In this document: one piece after another, positions 41,012 to 52,500 of the stretch
Layout: every line of letters starts with the position of its first letter
Position numbering within the stretch: position 1 is the stretch's first letter
Source: Shewanella waksmanii ATCC BAA-643
GTDB taxonomy: Bacteria > Pseudomonadota > Gammaproteobacteria > Enterobacterales > Shewanellaceae
Reading direction: 5' to 3'
NCBI RefSeq assembly: GCF_000518805.1
Contig: NZ_JAEH01000024.1
Location: forward strand, 1-64,000
Length of the DNA: 64,000 bases
Position numbers and translations under genes: made by a program
Notes under the pieces: model-generated
The model's input: the letters and a program-made list of their open reading frames with translations, nothing else
Databases searched by the model: none
Told to the model about the DNA's origin: nothing

Positions 41012-42112
41012 TTAGAGACGCATTGGCATTACCACGTACATTGAATCTTCTTCGACGTGATTTTCAATTAATGCACTGGAATTACCGTCAATCAAGGTAA
41101 TACGCACATCATCTGATGGTAAATTATTCAGCACATCGAGTAAGTAGCTCACGTTGAAGCCGATCTCTAACGGTGTGTTTTCATACTCAACATCTAAAAT
41201 TTCTTCCGCTTCTTCCTGCTCAGGGTTATTGGCGGTAATTTTAATTAAGTTGTTTTCCAACTGTACCCGCACACCGCGAAACTTCTCGTTAGACAGGATT
41301 GATGCTCTTAATAATGCCTGCTTAAGATGATTGCGACTGGCAATAACGATCTTGTCGCCACCTTTTGGCAGTACCCGGCGATAATCAGGAAAACGGCCAT
41401 CGACCAACTTACTGGTAAATACCGCATTTTGTGTCGTCGCACGAATGGCGCTGTCACCAATGGCAATCGTGACATCAAACTCTTCACCTTCGAATAAACG
41501 TTGCAGTTCAATCACGCCTTTTCGTGGCACAATAACCTGCTTTTCTGGCAGTGCTTCTTCAATAGTGCGATGACTAAGAGCTAATCGATGTCCATCAGTG
41601 GCAATCGCACGCAAAATATTATTCTCTGTCTCAAATAATAAGCCGTTAAGGTAATAGCGCACATCTTGGTTAGCCATCGAAAACTGTGTCGCGTCGATGA
41701 GTGATTTTAGCGTGCCTTGCTTAATCGTAAATTCGATTTCAGCCTGAAACGCTTCAACATTGGGATACTCTTCTGCCGGCAAGGTCGCTAACGTAAACCG
41801 ACTACGACCAGAGCGCAGCAACAAGCGATTTTCTTGCTGCTCAATTTTTAATTCAACTTGATCGGGCAACGACTTGACAATATCGAGGAATTTTTTTGCC
41901 GGCACCGTGGTCTTGCCTTCTACGACTTCGCCCTCAAGAGGTGCTTGCCCTACAAGTTCGACTTCCAAATCGGTGCCAGTTAATTTTAGTGAGTGACCAC
42001 TTACTTCAACTAAAAGGTTTGCCAGAATAGGCAAGTTATGTCTTCTCTCCACCGCTCCACTAACAAGTTGAAGCGGCTTTAATAGGGCATCCCTATCAAT
42101 TGAAAATTTCAT
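41012..42112 (-). CDS. dnaN: DNA polymerase III beta subunit (sliding clamp)
   Basis: DnaN is the ring-shaped clamp that tethers polymerases to DNA. The 366 residues (from ATG 42112) hold three clamp domains: MKFSIDRDALLKPLQLVSGAV at the start, NQDVRYYLNGLLFE in the middle and the C-terminal EDSMYVVMPMRL peptide typical of beta clamps. A TTG start at 42121 would add three residues. The ATG gives the usual MKF N terminus. It is 19 bases after dnaA. Confidence 0.98.
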   Translation of the reverse strand: MKFSIDRDALLKPLQLVSGAVERRHNLPILANLLVEVSGHSLKLTGTDLEVELVGQAPLEGEVVEGKTTVPAKKFLDIVKSLPDQVELKIEQQENRLLLRSGRSRFTLATLPAEEYPNVEAFQAEIEFTIKQGTLKSLIDATQFSMANQDVRYYLNGLLFETENNILRAIATDGHRLALSHRTIEEALPEKQVIVPRKGVIELQRLFEGEEFDVTIAIGDSAIRATTQNAVFTSKLVDGRFPDYRRVLPKGGDKIVIASRNHLKQALLRASILSNEKFRGVRVQLENNLIKITANNPEQEEAEEILDVEYENTPLEIGFNVSYLLDVLNNLPSDDVRITLIDGNSSALIENHVEEDSMYVVMPMRL

Positions 42113-42131
42113 CAGTTTCAATTTCCCAGAT

Positions 42132-43514
42132 TTATGAAGATAACGTTCGTATCAAGTTAGCATAATCTTCTTTAATGTCATGACTTTCTTCACGCAACTG
42201 GGCAATTTTACGACAAGCGTGTAATACCGTTGTGTGGTCACGACCCCCAAATGCATCGCCAATTTCAGGCAAGCTTTGGTTTGTGAGTTCTTTTGATAAT
42301 GCCATGGCCATCTGTCTTGGTCTCGCAACACTACGAGAACGACGCTTAGACAACATATCTGCCATTTTAATTTTATAGTATTCAGCCACCGTTTTTTGAA
42401 TATTATCTATGGTGACTAACTTTTCTTGCAATGCCAGCAAATCACGCAATGCTTCTCGTACAAAATCAATGGTAATGGGTCTACCTGTGAAGTTAGCATT
42501 AGCAATCACGCGGTTCAATGCCCCTTCAAGCTCACGGACGTTAGAACGCAAACGTTTAGCAATGAAGAATGCCACTTCATCGGGTAAGTTGATGCCACTC
42601 TCTTGCGCCTTACGCATCAAAATCGCCACTCGGGTTTCTAGCTCCGGTGGTTCAATCGCCACTGTAAGCCCCCAACCAAAACGAGATTTCAGACGATCTT
42701 CAACACCATCAATCTCTTTCGGGTACCGATCAGAGGTCAAAACGATCTGATGGTTTCCTTCTAGCAATGCATTAAACGTATGAAAAAACTCTTCTTGAGA
42801 TCGGTCTTTGTTGGCGAAAAATTGAATATCATCAATAAACAGTGCATCGACACTGCGATAGTAGCGCTTAAACTCTTCGATAGCGTTGTTTTGCAGTGCC
42901 TTAACCATGTCTTGCACAAAACGCTCTGAGTGCATGTACACGACTTTGGCATTGGGGTTGTTCTTAATAATGCCATTACCGACCGCATGTAATAAGTGGG
43001 TCTTACCTAAACCGGTACCACCATAAAGGAACAACGGGTTGTAAGCACCACCAGGATTTTCCGACACTTGCAATGCCGCCGCTTTACCCAGTTGGTTCGA
43101 TTTACCCTCAACGAAGTTATCAAACTGATAGGTCGGGTTGATGTTACTTCGATGATTGGTGCTCACAGGCGCTTCGCTGCCACTATTAAAGCTAGGCTTT
43201 TTCATCGACTTAGCAGAAGCTGGCGCAGCAGGTTTGTTCGCAGCAGCAGGTGCAACGGTGCTTGCAGTGGGACGGCTACCAATATCAAAACGTAGCTTTG
43301 GCGCATCACTGCCCATCTGCTCAGTAAAGAACTGATTGATAATATTAATGTATTTATCTCGAACCCAATCTAATACAAACCGATTAGGAGCGTAAAGGAT
43401 AAGAGTATCTCCATCCATTTCGGCTTGTAATGGTCTGATCCACATACTAAATTGCTGAGCAGAAAGCTCATCTTGTAGTCGCCCAATACATTGCTGCCAA
43501 AGTGAAACCGCCAC
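42132..43514 (-). CDS. dnaA: Chromosomal replication initiator DnaA
   Basis: DnaA binds DnaA boxes at oriC and melts the origin. The 460 residues have domain I ([29 protein letters not shown]), an Ala/Pro-rich linker (about 85-125), the AAA+ domain with Walker [17 protein letters not shown] and Walker [11 protein letters not shown], and the DNA-binding domain with the signature [15 protein letters not shown]. The start is GTG at 43514, as in Escherichia coli. A DnaA-box-like TTATCCCCA overlaps its ribosome-binding site. Confidence 0.98.
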   Translation of the reverse strand: MAVSLWQQCIGRLQDELSAQQFSMWIRPLQAEMDGDTLILYAPNRFVLDWVRDKYINIINQFFTEQMGSDAPKLRFDIGSRPTASTVAPAAANKPAAPASAKSMKKPSFNSGSEAPVSTNHRSNINPTYQFDNFVEGKSNQLGKAAALQVSENPGGAYNPLFLYGGTGLGKTHLLHAVGNGIIKNNPNAKVVYMHSERFVQDMVKALQNNAIEEFKRYYRSVDALFIDDIQFFANKDRSQEEFFHTFNALLEGNHQIVLTSDRYPKEIDGVEDRLKSRFGWGLTVAIEPPELETRVAILMRKAQESGINLPDEVAFFIAKRLRSNVRELEGALNRVIANANFTGRPITIDFVREALRDLLALQEKLVTIDNIQKTVAEYYKIKMADMLSKRRSRSVARPRQMAMALSKELTNQSLPEIGDAFGGRDHTTVLHACRKIAQLREESHDIKEDYANLIRTLSS

Positions 43515-43958
43515 GTACTTATCCCCAAAAGATCATACAAAGAGAGCTATTCTATAGTGAGAAAGCAATGATCGCTATCCTTAAAATAGATTTATCCCCA
43601 GTTAGATCATCTTTATTTCATCACCAAGATCGAAAAGGATCATTACCGATCAATTATTTTACCAAAACCTGCAAACAGCGCTTTATAAAGCGATCCAGAT
43701 CGATCTATAATTAGCGCCTTTCGATCAGCTAAAAGTCGACTAGATCCACAAGATGTAGTGTCCATTCACAGAGTTATCCACATTTTGTGGTAGCTTTACT
43801 GAAACTGAGAGAAAAATTTATCGGCAGATTTTGTCCACTTGTTGGTTTTGCTTATTGACGAGCATAATTAAAGTGATTACAATTCGGCCTCTTTTTTGCC
43901 CTTACCTCTAATTTTTAGAGATAAGGATTGTTAACTACTACAAAGACGGATTGCCACA
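43515..43958. promoter_or_regulatory. dnaA-rpmH divergent control region with DnaA boxes and GATC cluster
   Basis: The gap holds a perfect DnaA box TTATCCACA (43774-43782) and two TTATCCCCA variants (43519-43527, 43592-43600). About eleven GATC sites fall between 43530 and 43746. Boxes in this position are known to mediate dnaA autoregulation, and GATC clusters are targets of Dam and SeqA in gammaproteobacteria that have them. The dnaA promoter itself was not fixed. No gene is seen in this gap. Confidence 0.75.
43855..43883 (+). promoter_or_regulatory. rpmH promoter
   Basis: TTGACG (43855-43860), 17 bp, TACAAT (43878-43883) lie 75 bases before the rpmH start. The leader contains an inverted repeat (about 43901-43925, CTTACCTCTAA with TTAGAGATAAG) that would form a hairpin in the mRNA. 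Confidence 0.75.
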
Positions 43959-44096
43959 ATGAGTAAACGTACTTTTCAACCAAGCAACCTGAAGCGCAAG
44001 CGTTCTCACGGCTTCCGCGCTCGCATGGCGACAGTAAATGGCCGTAAGGTATTGGCTCGCCGCCGTGCCAAGGGTCGTGCTCGCCTTTCTGCTTAA
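43959..44096 (+). CDS. rpmH: 50S ribosomal protein L34
   Basis: This 45-residue, very basic protein begins [20 protein letters not shown] and ends with the [12 protein letters not shown] tail, a full match to bacterial L34. It is the first gene of rpmH-rnpA-yidD-yidC and lies 18 bases before rnpA. Confidence 0.98.
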   Translation: MSKRTFQPSNLKRKRSHGFRARMATVNGRKVLARRRAKGRARLSA

Positions 44097-44114
44097 TTTT
44101 AAGTAGAAGATCAG

Positions 44115-44471
44115 GTGACTAGCTACACCTTTACGCGGGAGTTACGTCTGTTAACTCCCGCGCAATTTAAATCTGTATTCTCCAATCCCATCAAAGCTTC
44201 TTCAGCTGAAATAACCTTACTTGCTATACCTAACTCAGAGCAACATCCACGCATTGGATTAACCGTTGCAAAACGTTTTGTAAAGAAAGCCCCTCAGCGA
44301 AACAGAATAAAGCGTATAATTCGTGATAACTTTCGTCGACATCAGCATGAATTGCCGCCGATAGATATAGTTGTTCTGGTCAGAAATGGCGTAGTTGATA
44401 TGGAAAACGCAGAATTACACAAACTGGTAGAAAAGCTATGGCGAAAAATTTCTCGCCGTTACAATGGCTAG
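44115..44471 (+). CDS. rnpA: Ribonuclease P protein component
   Basis: RnpA is the protein cofactor of RNase P, which matures the 5' ends of tRNAs. The 118 residues show [47 protein letters not shown] (the RNR signature) and DIVVLVRNG. The start is GTG at 44115. The last 34 bases overlap yidD. Confidence 0.97.
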   Translation: MTSYTFTRELRLLTPAQFKSVFSNPIKASSAEITLLAIPNSEQHPRIGLTVAKRFVKKAPQRNRIKRIIRDNFRRHQHELPPIDIVVLVRNGVVDMENAELHKLVEKLWRKISRRYNG

Positions 44472-44692
44472 CAACCACGTTAATTCGTGGCTATCAAACC
44501 TTTATCAGTCCTATGATGGGACCGAAGTGTCGCTTTCACCCTACATGTTCGCATTATGCAATTGAAGCAATTCAAGTGCACGGATTTGTGAAAGGGAGTT
44601 GGTTTGCAGTGAAACGCGTATTAAAATGTCACCCTTTGCATCCGGGCGGAGAAGATCCCGTCCCCCAAAAAAACAACAGGTGTAATAAATAG
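44438..44692 (+). CDS. yidD: Membrane protein insertion efficiency factor YidD
   Basis: This 84-residue protein has [28 protein letters not shown], the cysteine-rich signature of YidD, then [24 protein letters not shown]. It is thought to assist YidC-dependent insertion at the inner membrane. Its start lies inside rnpA and its stop is 3 bases before yidC. Confidence 0.96.
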   Translation: MAKNFSPLQWLATTLIRGYQTFISPMMGPKCRFHPTCSHYAIEAIQVHGFVKGSWFAVKRVLKCHPLHPGGEDPVPQKNNRCNK

Positions 44693-44695
44693 GCT

Positions 44696-46324
44696 ATGGA
44701 ATCTCAACGCAATATATTGCTTATTGGTTTGCTATTTGTCAGCTTTTTGCTGTGGCAACAATGGCAAGCAGATAAAGCTCCACAACCCGTTGCAACTGAA
44801 AGCTCAGTCGCAGCTTCAACCCCTACAGATTCTTACAGCGCTGATGTACCAGACGCCGATGCAGGCCTTCCTGCTGCGGTTGCAGCCTCTAAAGAGTTAA
44901 TTACCGTTACCACTGATCAATTACAAATTAAGATCAACCCTATGGGTGGTGACATTGTTTACTCTGCACTTGTCGAGCATAAGAAAGAGCTAGATAGTGA
45001 TGAATCATTTGTTTTGCTTGAGCAGAGCAAAGACATTGAATATATCGCCCAAAGTGGTCTGATTGGTCGTAACGGCATTGATAGTAGTGCTCGTGGCCGT
45101 GCTCACTTTGACAGTGCATCACGCGATTACACGATGGCTGAAGGTCAAGAGACTTTAGAAGTACCACTGACCTATGTTGCCGATAATGGTGTCACCTATA
45201 CTAAGGTGTTTATCTTACATCGCGGCCAATTTAACATTGATGTTGATTACCGTATCAATAACACCTCAGCTGAACCGCTACAGGTGCAAATGTATGGTCA
45301 AATCAAGCACAGTATCAAGAAAAGCGAAAGCAGCATGATGATGCCAACTTATCGTGGCGCAGCTTTCTCAACCCAAGATACTCGCTACGAAAAGTACAGC
45401 TTTGAAGATATGGCTGACCGCAACCTAGATAAACGTACACTAGGCGGCTGGGCAGCAATGTTGCAACACTACTTTGTATCAGCCTGGGTACCACCAGCAA
45501 ATGATCAGAACATTATCTTCTCTAGCATCAGTGCCGGCGGCCTAGCCAATATTGGTTTCCGTGGTGCAGTGTATGATATTGCACCAGGTGAAAGCCGTGA
45601 AATTGGTGCACAGTTCTACGTAGGACCAAAAGATCAAGCAGCCCTATCAGCGTTGTCTGATTCACTCAACCTAGTAGTGGATTATGGATTCCTTTGGTGG
45701 TTAGCCGTACCAATTTACAAACTATTGATGTTCTTCCAGTCATTAGTTACTAACTGGGGTATTGCTATTATCCTTATTACGCTAACCGTTCGTGGTATTT
45801 TATATCCGCTAACCAAAGCGCAATACACCTCAATGGCCAAAATGCGCAACCTGCAGCCTAAGCTTCAAGACTTAAAAGAACGCTTTGGTGATGACCGTCA
45901 AAAGATGGGTCAGGCAATGATGGAACTGTACAAGAAAGAGAAAGTGAACCCGATGGGTGGCTGTCTTCCAATCTTGCTACAGATGCCTATTTTCATCGCG
46001 CTATACTGGGTACTACTAGAAAGTGTTGAATTACGTCACGCTCCATTCATGTTATGGATTGACGATTTATCAGTACAAGATCCTTACTATGTCATGCCTA
46101 TTTTAATGGGTGTATCTATGTTTATTATGCAAAAGATGCAACCAATGGCACCGACTATGGATCCAATGCAGGTGAAGATGATGCAGTGGATGCCAGTGGT
46201 ATTTACGGTATTCTTCCTGTGGTTCCCTGCCGGTCTAGTTCTATACTGGTTAGTCGGTAACTTAGTTGCGATTGCTCAGCAAAAGATCATTTATGCTGCG
46301 CTGGAGAAAAAAGGCTTAAAATAA
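44696..46324 (+). CDS. yidC: Membrane protein insertase YidC
   Basis: The 542-residue insertase has an N-terminal membrane helix (about 6-22), the large periplasmic beta-supersandwich domain (about 60-330) and the conserved five-helix core. The core includes [39 protein letters not shown], the [20 protein letters not shown] stretch and a final helix [14 protein letters not shown]. The family's hydrophilic-groove arginine is probably the R of [12 protein letters not shown]. It assists Sec-dependent and Sec-independent insertion. Confidence 0.98.
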   Translation: MESQRNILLIGLLFVSFLLWQQWQADKAPQPVATESSVAASTPTDSYSADVPDADAGLPAAVAASKELITVTTDQLQIKINPMGGDIVYSALVEHKKELDSDESFVLLEQSKDIEYIAQSGLIGRNGIDSSARGRAHFDSASRDYTMAEGQETLEVPLTYVADNGVTYTKVFILHRGQFNIDVDYRINNTSAEPLQVQMYGQIKHSIKKSESSMMMPTYRGAAFSTQDTRYEKYSFEDMADRNLDKRTLGGWAAMLQHYFVSAWVPPANDQNIIFSSISAGGLANIGFRGAVYDIAPGESREIGAQFYVGPKDQAALSALSDSLNLVVDYGFLWWLAVPIYKLLMFFQSLVTNWGIAIILITLTVRGILYPLTKAQYTSMAKMRNLQPKLQDLKERFGDDRQKMGQAMMELYKKEKVNPMGGCLPILLQMPIFIALYWVLLESVELRHAPFMLWIDDLSVQDPYYVMPILMGVSMFIMQKMQPMAPTMDPMQVKMMQWMPVVFTVFFLWFPAGLVLYWLVGNLVAIAQQKIIYAALEKKGLK

Positions 46325-46342
46325 GCTTTAAACTCTAATATG

Positions 46343-46377
46343 AAAGCGGCTAGATACCTTGGTATTAGCCGCTTTTC
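46343..46377 (+). terminator. Rho-independent terminator after yidC
   Basis: AAAGCGGCTA and TAGCCGCTTT pair across a 13-base loop and end in T residues, 18 bases after the yidC stop. Confidence 0.85.
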
Positions 46378-46421
46378 TGTTTTAGTAACCCGCATTAGCT
46401 TTTTATTTAGGAAACACATTA

Positions 46422-47783
46422 ATGACAACAGATACCATAGTGGCACAAGCGACAGCACCTGGTCGTGGCGGTGTAGGCATTATTCGTATCTCTGGTGACA
46501 AAGCCAGTGATGTTGCTATGGCCGTCCTTGGCCACTTACCTAAACCTCGGTATGCCGATTATTGTGATTTCAACCATCAAAATGGCGATGTGATCGATCA
46601 AGGTATTGCCTTGTTCTTTAAAGGGCCCAATTCATTCACTGGTGAAGATGTATTAGAACTTCAGGGCCATGGTGGGCAGATAGTACTTGATATGCTGATA
46701 AAGCGTGTCATGGAGGTTGACGGCCTTCGTATTGCTAAACCTGGTGAGTTTAGTGAACAAGCTTTTATGAACGACAAGCTCGACCTTACCCAAGCAGAAG
46801 CCATAGCAGATTTAATTGATGCGACCAGCGAACAAGCTGCGAAAAGTGCCTTGCATTCAATGCAAGGTGAGTTTTCTACTCAAGTTCATGATCTAGTAGA
46901 AAAAGTGACCAACTTACGCTTATACGTAGAGGCCGCAATAGATTTCCCCGATGAAGAAGTCGATTTTTTATCAGATGGTAAAATTGCAGGTTCGCTCAAT
47001 GGCATCATCGGCCAACTTGATGATGTTCAGCGCAGTGCTAAACAAGGTGCCATCATTCGAGAAGGCATGAAAGTGGTTATTGCCGGTCGCCCTAATGCCG
47101 GTAAATCTAGCTTGCTCAATGCCCTTGCAGGTAAAGAGTCAGCCATTGTCACTGAAATTGCCGGCACCACACGCGATGTACTCAGAGAGCATATTCACCT
47201 CGACGGTATGCCACTGCATATTATCGATACCGCCGGTTTGCGTGATACGACAGACACCGTTGAACAAATCGGCATTGAACGAGCTTGGAGCGAAATTGAA
47301 ACTGCAGATCAGGTGTTGTTCATGGTTGATGGCACAACGACAAATGCTGTGAATCCCCATGAAATTTGGCCAGATTTTATTGACCGTTTACCAGCCAACC
47401 TAGGCGTCACCGTAGTGCGCAACAAAGCAGATTTAACCGGTGAACCTATGGCAGCCAGTCAAGAAGATGGCCAACATGTATTTAGGTTATCAGCCAAAAC
47501 GGGACTGGGTGTCGATGAGCTGAAAAACCATTTAAAGTCGCTAATGGGTTATCAAAGTAACCTCGAAGGTGGGTTTATTGCGCGTCGCCGCCATTTAGAA
47601 GCCTTAGATCTTGCCACCAGCCATTTACTACTAGGCAAAGAGCAGTTAGAAGTCTATCAAGCGGGGGAATTACTGGCTGAAGAGTTACGAATGACCCAGT
47701 TAGCATTGTCTGAAATAACAGGTAAATTTACTTCAGATGACCTATTAGGAAAAATATTTAGCTCTTTCTGTATCGGTAAATAA
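46422..47783 (+). CDS. mnmE: tRNA modification GTPase MnmE
   Basis: MnmE works with MnmG to put the cmnm5 group on U34 of certain tRNAs. The 453 residues have the N-terminal tetrahydrofolate-binding domain ([16 protein letters not shown]), a helical domain, the inserted G domain with [31 protein letters not shown] and NKADL, and the C-terminal CIGK motif with the catalytic cysteine. In many relatives mioC or mnmG lies close by. Here about 15.5 kb of other genes separate it from mioC. Confidence 0.98.
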   Translation: MTTDTIVAQATAPGRGGVGIIRISGDKASDVAMAVLGHLPKPRYADYCDFNHQNGDVIDQGIALFFKGPNSFTGEDVLELQGHGGQIVLDMLIKRVMEVDGLRIAKPGEFSEQAFMNDKLDLTQAEAIADLIDATSEQAAKSALHSMQGEFSTQVHDLVEKVTNLRLYVEAAIDFPDEEVDFLSDGKIAGSLNGIIGQLDDVQRSAKQGAIIREGMKVVIAGRPNAGKSSLLNALAGKESAIVTEIAGTTRDVLREHIHLDGMPLHIIDTAGLRDTTDTVEQIGIERAWSEIETADQVLFMVDGTTTNAVNPHEIWPDFIDRLPANLGVTVVRNKADLTGEPMAASQEDGQHVFRLSAKTGLGVDELKNHLKSLMGYQSNLEGGFIARRRHLEALDLATSHLLLGKEQLEVYQAGELLAEELRMTQLALSEITGKFTSDDLLGKIFSSFCIGK

Positions 47784-47791
47784 TTACTCTA

Positions 47792-47819
47792 GGGTCATTA
47801 ATTTAGTAATGCCCCTTTT
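47792..47819 (+). terminator. Probable terminator after mnmE
   Basis: GGG-t-CATTA and TAATG-c-CCC pair with one internal mismatch and run into TTTT, 8 bases after the mnmE stop. Confidence 0.6.
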
Positions 47820-48030
47820 AATCCTATATATAAGATTTATATCTCTTTATATTCCTCTCCTGAATATAGAACTAAAGATGGAAAAACCCTTCGCTATATT
47901 GCAATAAATTCCTTCCCCACCTATGTTAAGCAAAGTTCAAAAAATGAACTAGACTAAAGGCTAGTTATTAGGTGATTAGATTAAATCTTTTCACTGACTC
48001 ATAAGGACACTTCAGGTTACGGACAACAAA

Positions 48031-48327
48031 ATGGATAATATAGAGCTATTTAATTATGGTGTTTTATCAAACTTAATTGGCGAATCAATTCAAGTCAGTG
48101 ATGAACACAATAATCAAATCACGGTAAAAATAGCTAGCATTGATACCGCTATAGGCCACTCGGCAGAGGGCGAATGCTTTAATCTGCGCCTCAAGGATGA
48201 TAAAGCGAATCAAATCCCCCAAGGCACCTATACCTTTTTCCATCCTGATTTTGGTCAACAACAACTATTCTGTAGTGCAACCTCAGCCCATGACTATGAA
48301 ATAATCATCAACAGGCGACAATTATAA
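48031..48327 (+). CDS. DUF6916-like small protein of a tail-collar (Mdp) module
   Basis: The 98-residue protein is predicted as a small beta-rich domain without signal peptide. Its shape (short N-terminal helix FNYGVLSNLIGESI, then strands, with a C-terminal PQGTYTFFHPDFG and a final YEIIINRR strand) resembles DUF6916, a family that commonly lies beside Mdp-type tail-collar proteins. It has low-GC codon use and a 247-bp A/T-rich upstream region containing an inverted repeat (AGTTCA-N5-TGAACT, 47934-47950). It converges on the acetyltransferase gene 18 bp away. Function is unknown, and the family name is an assignment from memory. Confidence 0.65.
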   Translation: MDNIELFNYGVLSNLIGESIQVSDEHNNQITVKIASIDTAIGHSAEGECFNLRLKDDKANQIPQGTYTFFHPDFGQQQLFCSATSAHDYEIIINRRQL

Positions 48328-48344
48328 TGTTTATTTACAAACAG

Positions 48345-48836
48345 TTAATTATCTGGCTGCCACTGCATGAGCAAATAAACATCATCGGTTTGCGATTTAA
48401 ACTTAAACCCCAAACGCTCATAAAGATGTCTAGCCGGATTATTTCGTTCAACATGAATGGTTACACAGCGCTGAGAGGATTTTGCTTGATCAAATAGTTG
48501 CTGAAAATAATAACTAGCAATGCCCTTATTTCTATATTCAGGTAATAAGGAAATATCGACAACTCGAATATCATCATGCCGATATTCGACAAACAAACGA
48601 CCAATTGGTTGAGATTGATAAAAAATAATATTAAAAGAATCAGCACAGTAATGCTGACAATAATAATCATACTGAGCAGAAAACTGCTGAGTTAAAAACT
48701 GAGTTAACTGAGTTTCTGGCCAATTGGCGGCTTGAAACTCATCACGCCTAACAGTGATGTAAAGGCGAGTTAAAAAAGACAGATCGGCATCGCTATGTTG
48801 TTTGAGTTTTAGTGCTGCTAACTGTAAATGACTCAT
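48345..48836 (-). CDS. GNAT-family N-acetyltransferase
   Basis: The 163 residues form one GNAT domain. The signs are SQPIGRLFVEYRHDDIRVVDISLLPEYRNKGIASYYF, with the acetyl-CoA loop RNKGIA (Q/RxxGxG/A type), and the C-terminal VERNNPARHLYERLGFKF motif. The substrate is unknown. It lies between the DUF6916-like and tail-collar genes on the opposite strand. Acetyltransferases of this size recur in Mdp-type modules, so it may modify a module component, but that is inference. Confidence 0.82.
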   Translation of the reverse strand: MSHLQLAALKLKQHSDADLSFLTRLYITVRRDEFQAANWPETQLTQFLTQQFSAQYDYYCQHYCADSFNIIFYQSQPIGRLFVEYRHDDIRVVDISLLPEYRNKGIASYYFQQLFDQAKSSQRCVTIHVERNNPARHLYERLGFKFKSQTDDVYLLMQWQPDN

Positions 48837-48917
48837 GTTATGGAAGACGTCCTGTCAGATAATGATAGTTCCTAACATATTCAGCTAATTAAAAAAGTTC
48901 AAGTTTAGGAGTTAACA

Positions 48918-49457
48918 ATGTCAGAACCATTCATTGGTGAAATTAAAATGGTCGGATTTAATTTTGCCCCACGTTCATATTCACTTTGTGATGGACAACT
49001 ACTTGCCATTTCACAAAATACCTCACTCTTTTCTCTCATAGGTACCATCTATGGTGGAGACGGACGCACAACATTTGCTTTACCCGATTTACGTGGTAGA
49101 GCTCCCATCCATCAGGGTCATGGCCCTGGTTTAAGTAGTCGCCAAATTGGTCTCAATACGGGTACAGAAACCAATCAGCTCAATGCCAATCAAATGCCTA
49201 GCCATAACCATGAGACTAAGTTTGAAGCGGTAGAAGCTGAAGGAACGAGCCAAGTTCCTGTTGCTGGTTATAACCTTGCAAAAACCAGCAGCGGCTTAAC
49301 CGGAGTAAACAGTTATAGCAATGCCACACCAACAGTAGCCTTAAATTCTAAGGCGACTCTCAATGCTGGACGCGGCGATGCGGTTAACAACATGCAACCT
49401 GTCACTACGGTTAACTTTGTTATTGCAATGCAAGGACTCTATCCATCGCGTAACTAA
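48918..49457 (+). CDS. Phage tail-collar (microcystin-dependent, MdpB-like) protein
   Basis: The 179-residue protein opens EPFIGEIKMVGFNFAPRSYSLCDGQLLAISQN, followed by LFSLIGTIYGGDGRTTFALPDLRGRAPIHQG. This is the tail-collar domain shared by T4 short tail-fibre-related proteins and cyanobacterial MdpB. The second half has QMPSHNHE, a histidine motif of the same family, and ends MQPVTTVNFVIAMQGLYPSRN. No signal peptide is seen. AGGAG lies ahead of the ATG. It is 70 bases upstream of the giant surface protein gene on the same strand and may be co-transcribed. Export route and function are unknown. Confidence 0.88.
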   Translation: MSEPFIGEIKMVGFNFAPRSYSLCDGQLLAISQNTSLFSLIGTIYGGDGRTTFALPDLRGRAPIHQGHGPGLSSRQIGLNTGTETNQLNANQMPSHNHETKFEAVEAEGTSQVPVAGYNLAKTSSGLTGVNSYSNATPTVALNSKATLNAGRGDAVNNMQPVTTVNFVIAMQGLYPSRN

Positions 49458-49527
49458 AAATGTGTTAACATTGCTGCAACATGGCCAGAGTAATATCTGG
49501 CCACTTTAGTATAGAAAGGACTTGAAG

Positions 49528-52500
49528 ATGCTAAAAAATATAACAAAATTCACCATAAGTAGCTTAATGTTTTTTGCTATTCAATTTCCTATCTATGCCA
49601 GCGTTTATGACTTTGAAGCCGGTGTGACAGGTATCGGCACTACAACTATTACCAGTACCGTAGACGGCGTCACCATTACCCTAAAGAGCAACAATGACAC
49701 ATGGCTGACAGGCGATAACGGAAATCAAGCAGGAACCTCTGTCAATGTTGTCGCGATTGACCAAAGCGCCGGCGCGACTCAAGTTTCTGTGAGTTTCAGT
49801 TCCCCTGTTACTCTTTCAGGTATGCAGACAACCGACCTATTTTGGACGATAAACTCGCTAACGTTTACCCCCACAGATGGGAGTGGCAATAACATTTTTA
49901 CCGATAACAATGGCGGCTCTTCATGGGGTAATAATGTCAACGGTCACAATATCTCTTTTGCCAGCTGGAGCTTACCAACAACCTCCTTCAATATAACCGC
50001 TGACACATCGCAAGCCAGCAATATCATGGCATTGGTCTTAGATACCATTGTTTTTGTCGAAGCACCGACCAATACCCCGCCAACCATTGCTAACTTTAAT
50101 GGTGATAGTTTTACCTATAGTGAAGGGGATAGTGCAGAAGTTATCGATCAAGGGACTGCATTAACCATCGCTGATAGCGATAGTTCCGATTTTGATACCG
50201 GTAATATCACAGTGACTATCACCTCCGGCGAAGATGCAGCTGAAGATATCCTATCTATCGATACTAGTGGAGTAGTCTCCTTACAAGGCAGTACTGCCGG
50301 TAGCAATGTATCTATTAGCGGAACAGTAGTTGGCACCTTGGCCAATAACATAGCAGCGGGCAATGATTTTGTTATTAATTTAAATTCAGCTGCCACAGCG
50401 GCTAGAGTAATGGGTTTATCGCGGGCGCTTACCTATTTTAACTCCGACAATGACAACCCAACCACAGGCGCAAGAAATCTGCGAATGACTGTTGATGATG
50501 GCGACGGAGGAGTGTCAATCAATTCCGATATCACCGCAACCGTAGTGCGTGTTAATGATAACCCCGTAATCAATAATTTAGCTGGCGACACACTTAACTA
50601 TGACGAAGATGATGGCAAACAAAATATCGATATCAGTGCCAATGCTAGCGTCACTGATGTTGACTCTACTAATTTTAATACCGGTAGCTTAACCGTCACA
50701 ATCCCTACCAATAAAGACGCCAGCGAAGACATTCTAGGATTTGATAACAGTGTAACCACTGCAGGTACAGCAGGAGCGACGGTCAGTGTCGGTGGGACCA
50801 ACATAGGTACATTAAGTAACAATATTGCCGAAGGCAATGACTTAGTTGTCTCCTTTAACAGTGCTTCTACACCCGCGTTAATTCAAGCGCTAGTGCGGGC
50901 TATCACTTATGAAAACAGTGATAATTTAGCACCAACCGAGTCAACCAGAACTATCCGCTTACTATTACTTGATGGTGATGGTGGCAGCAGTGGTAATATT
51001 GACACCAGCGTAACAGTCAGCGCCATCAACGATTTGCCAGTGGGAACAAGTCAGGTATTAACCCCTAATGAGGGCCAAGCGCTATCTATCACTACAGCAA
51101 ATTTTGGCTACAGCGATCCTGAAGGCGATACACTCAACTTAGTCACCATTGTGGCCGCACCTGCCAGTGGTGATTTATGGCTTGATACCGACGGTAACGG
51201 AAGTATTAATGGCGCAGAATCAGCGCTGATGAACAATGCCACCATAAGTAAAGCTAACCTCGATGCTGGACAATTAAAATACTTTGCCAATGGAAGCGCC
51301 AGTTCGAGTTTCAGTTTTAATGTCAACGATGGTACTAATGACGCAGCCGGCAATAACACCATTACCCTTTCGGTTAACCCACAGCCGACAGTCACCATTA
51401 ACCAAGCAAGCGGCCAAGCTGATCCAACAAATTCCGCCTCAGTGTTATTTGATGTGGTATTCAGTGAATCGGTCACTGGATTTGTTAGCAGCGATATATC
51501 TTTAAGTGGCGATGTAACAGCAACCGTTACCAACCTAGCAGGATCGGGGACAACCTATATTGCTACTGCCACTATCAGCGCGGGACAAGGTGATATCGTA
51601 GCCACTGTAGCTAGTGATGTTGCAACCGCAAGCTCTGGCGCATTAAATAAAGCCAGCACTAGCACCGATAACACAGTTGAGTTTGATAATGTCGCTCCTA
51701 GTGCACCAACTGCGCTTGATTTACTCGCAAGTTCAGATACAGGCACGAGTGACAGTGACAATATTACCAATGATACATCACCGACTGTGAGTGGCAGCGG
51801 TGAGAGCGATGCCACAATAACATTGTTTAGTGATTTAGACGGTAACAATAGTCTTAATGGTGTAGAGCCATCAATCACCGCTAATGTTACCGCTAATAGT
51901 TGGTCAGCAACATTAGCAGGGCTAAGCAGTAGCGATCCAAATACTCTACATAACCTCAAAGCATTTCAAACGGATCCCGCAGGGAATATATCTGCTGTGA
52001 GCTCTGCTTTAGCGATGACTTTAGACAATACATTACCGACTGGGCATACCGCAGCGATATCGACCACACCGATTAACAGCAGCAATGAAAATGCCTTAGC
52101 TTTTACACTCAATAGTGCTGAAGTGGGCGCCGCATATAGTTACACCATTAGCAGCAGTGGTGGCGGTACGGCTGTAACCAATCTAGGTACAATTTCCAGT
52201 ACAACAGAATCATTTAACAACCTTGATGTTGCAGGTTTAGCTGACGGCACATTAACTGTGAGCGTTTTACTAACCGATATGGCCGGTAATATAGCCAGTG
52301 CGGTTACCGATACGGTTGAGAAGGATACCCAGCTACCGTCAGGGCATAGTGTCACCATAGACCAATCCCCCATTGTTGCCGCCAATGCCAATGCGGTGAG
52401 TTTTACGTTTAACGCAGCTGAAATAACCGCAACCTATCTGTATAGCTTTTCTAGCAGTAATGGGGGCACTCCCGTTACTGGTACAGGCAGTATTAGCCAA

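Noticed and set aside
48918-49457. Tail-collar gene as evidence of a prophage
   Set aside because: No integrase, terminase, capsid, portal or lysis gene is present within the window, and neighbours are chromosomal or surface-protein genes.
49522-49527. TTG at 49522 as the start of the giant gene
   Set aside because: It lies only one base after AAGGA. The ATG at 49528 has proper spacing and gives a cleaner signal peptide.
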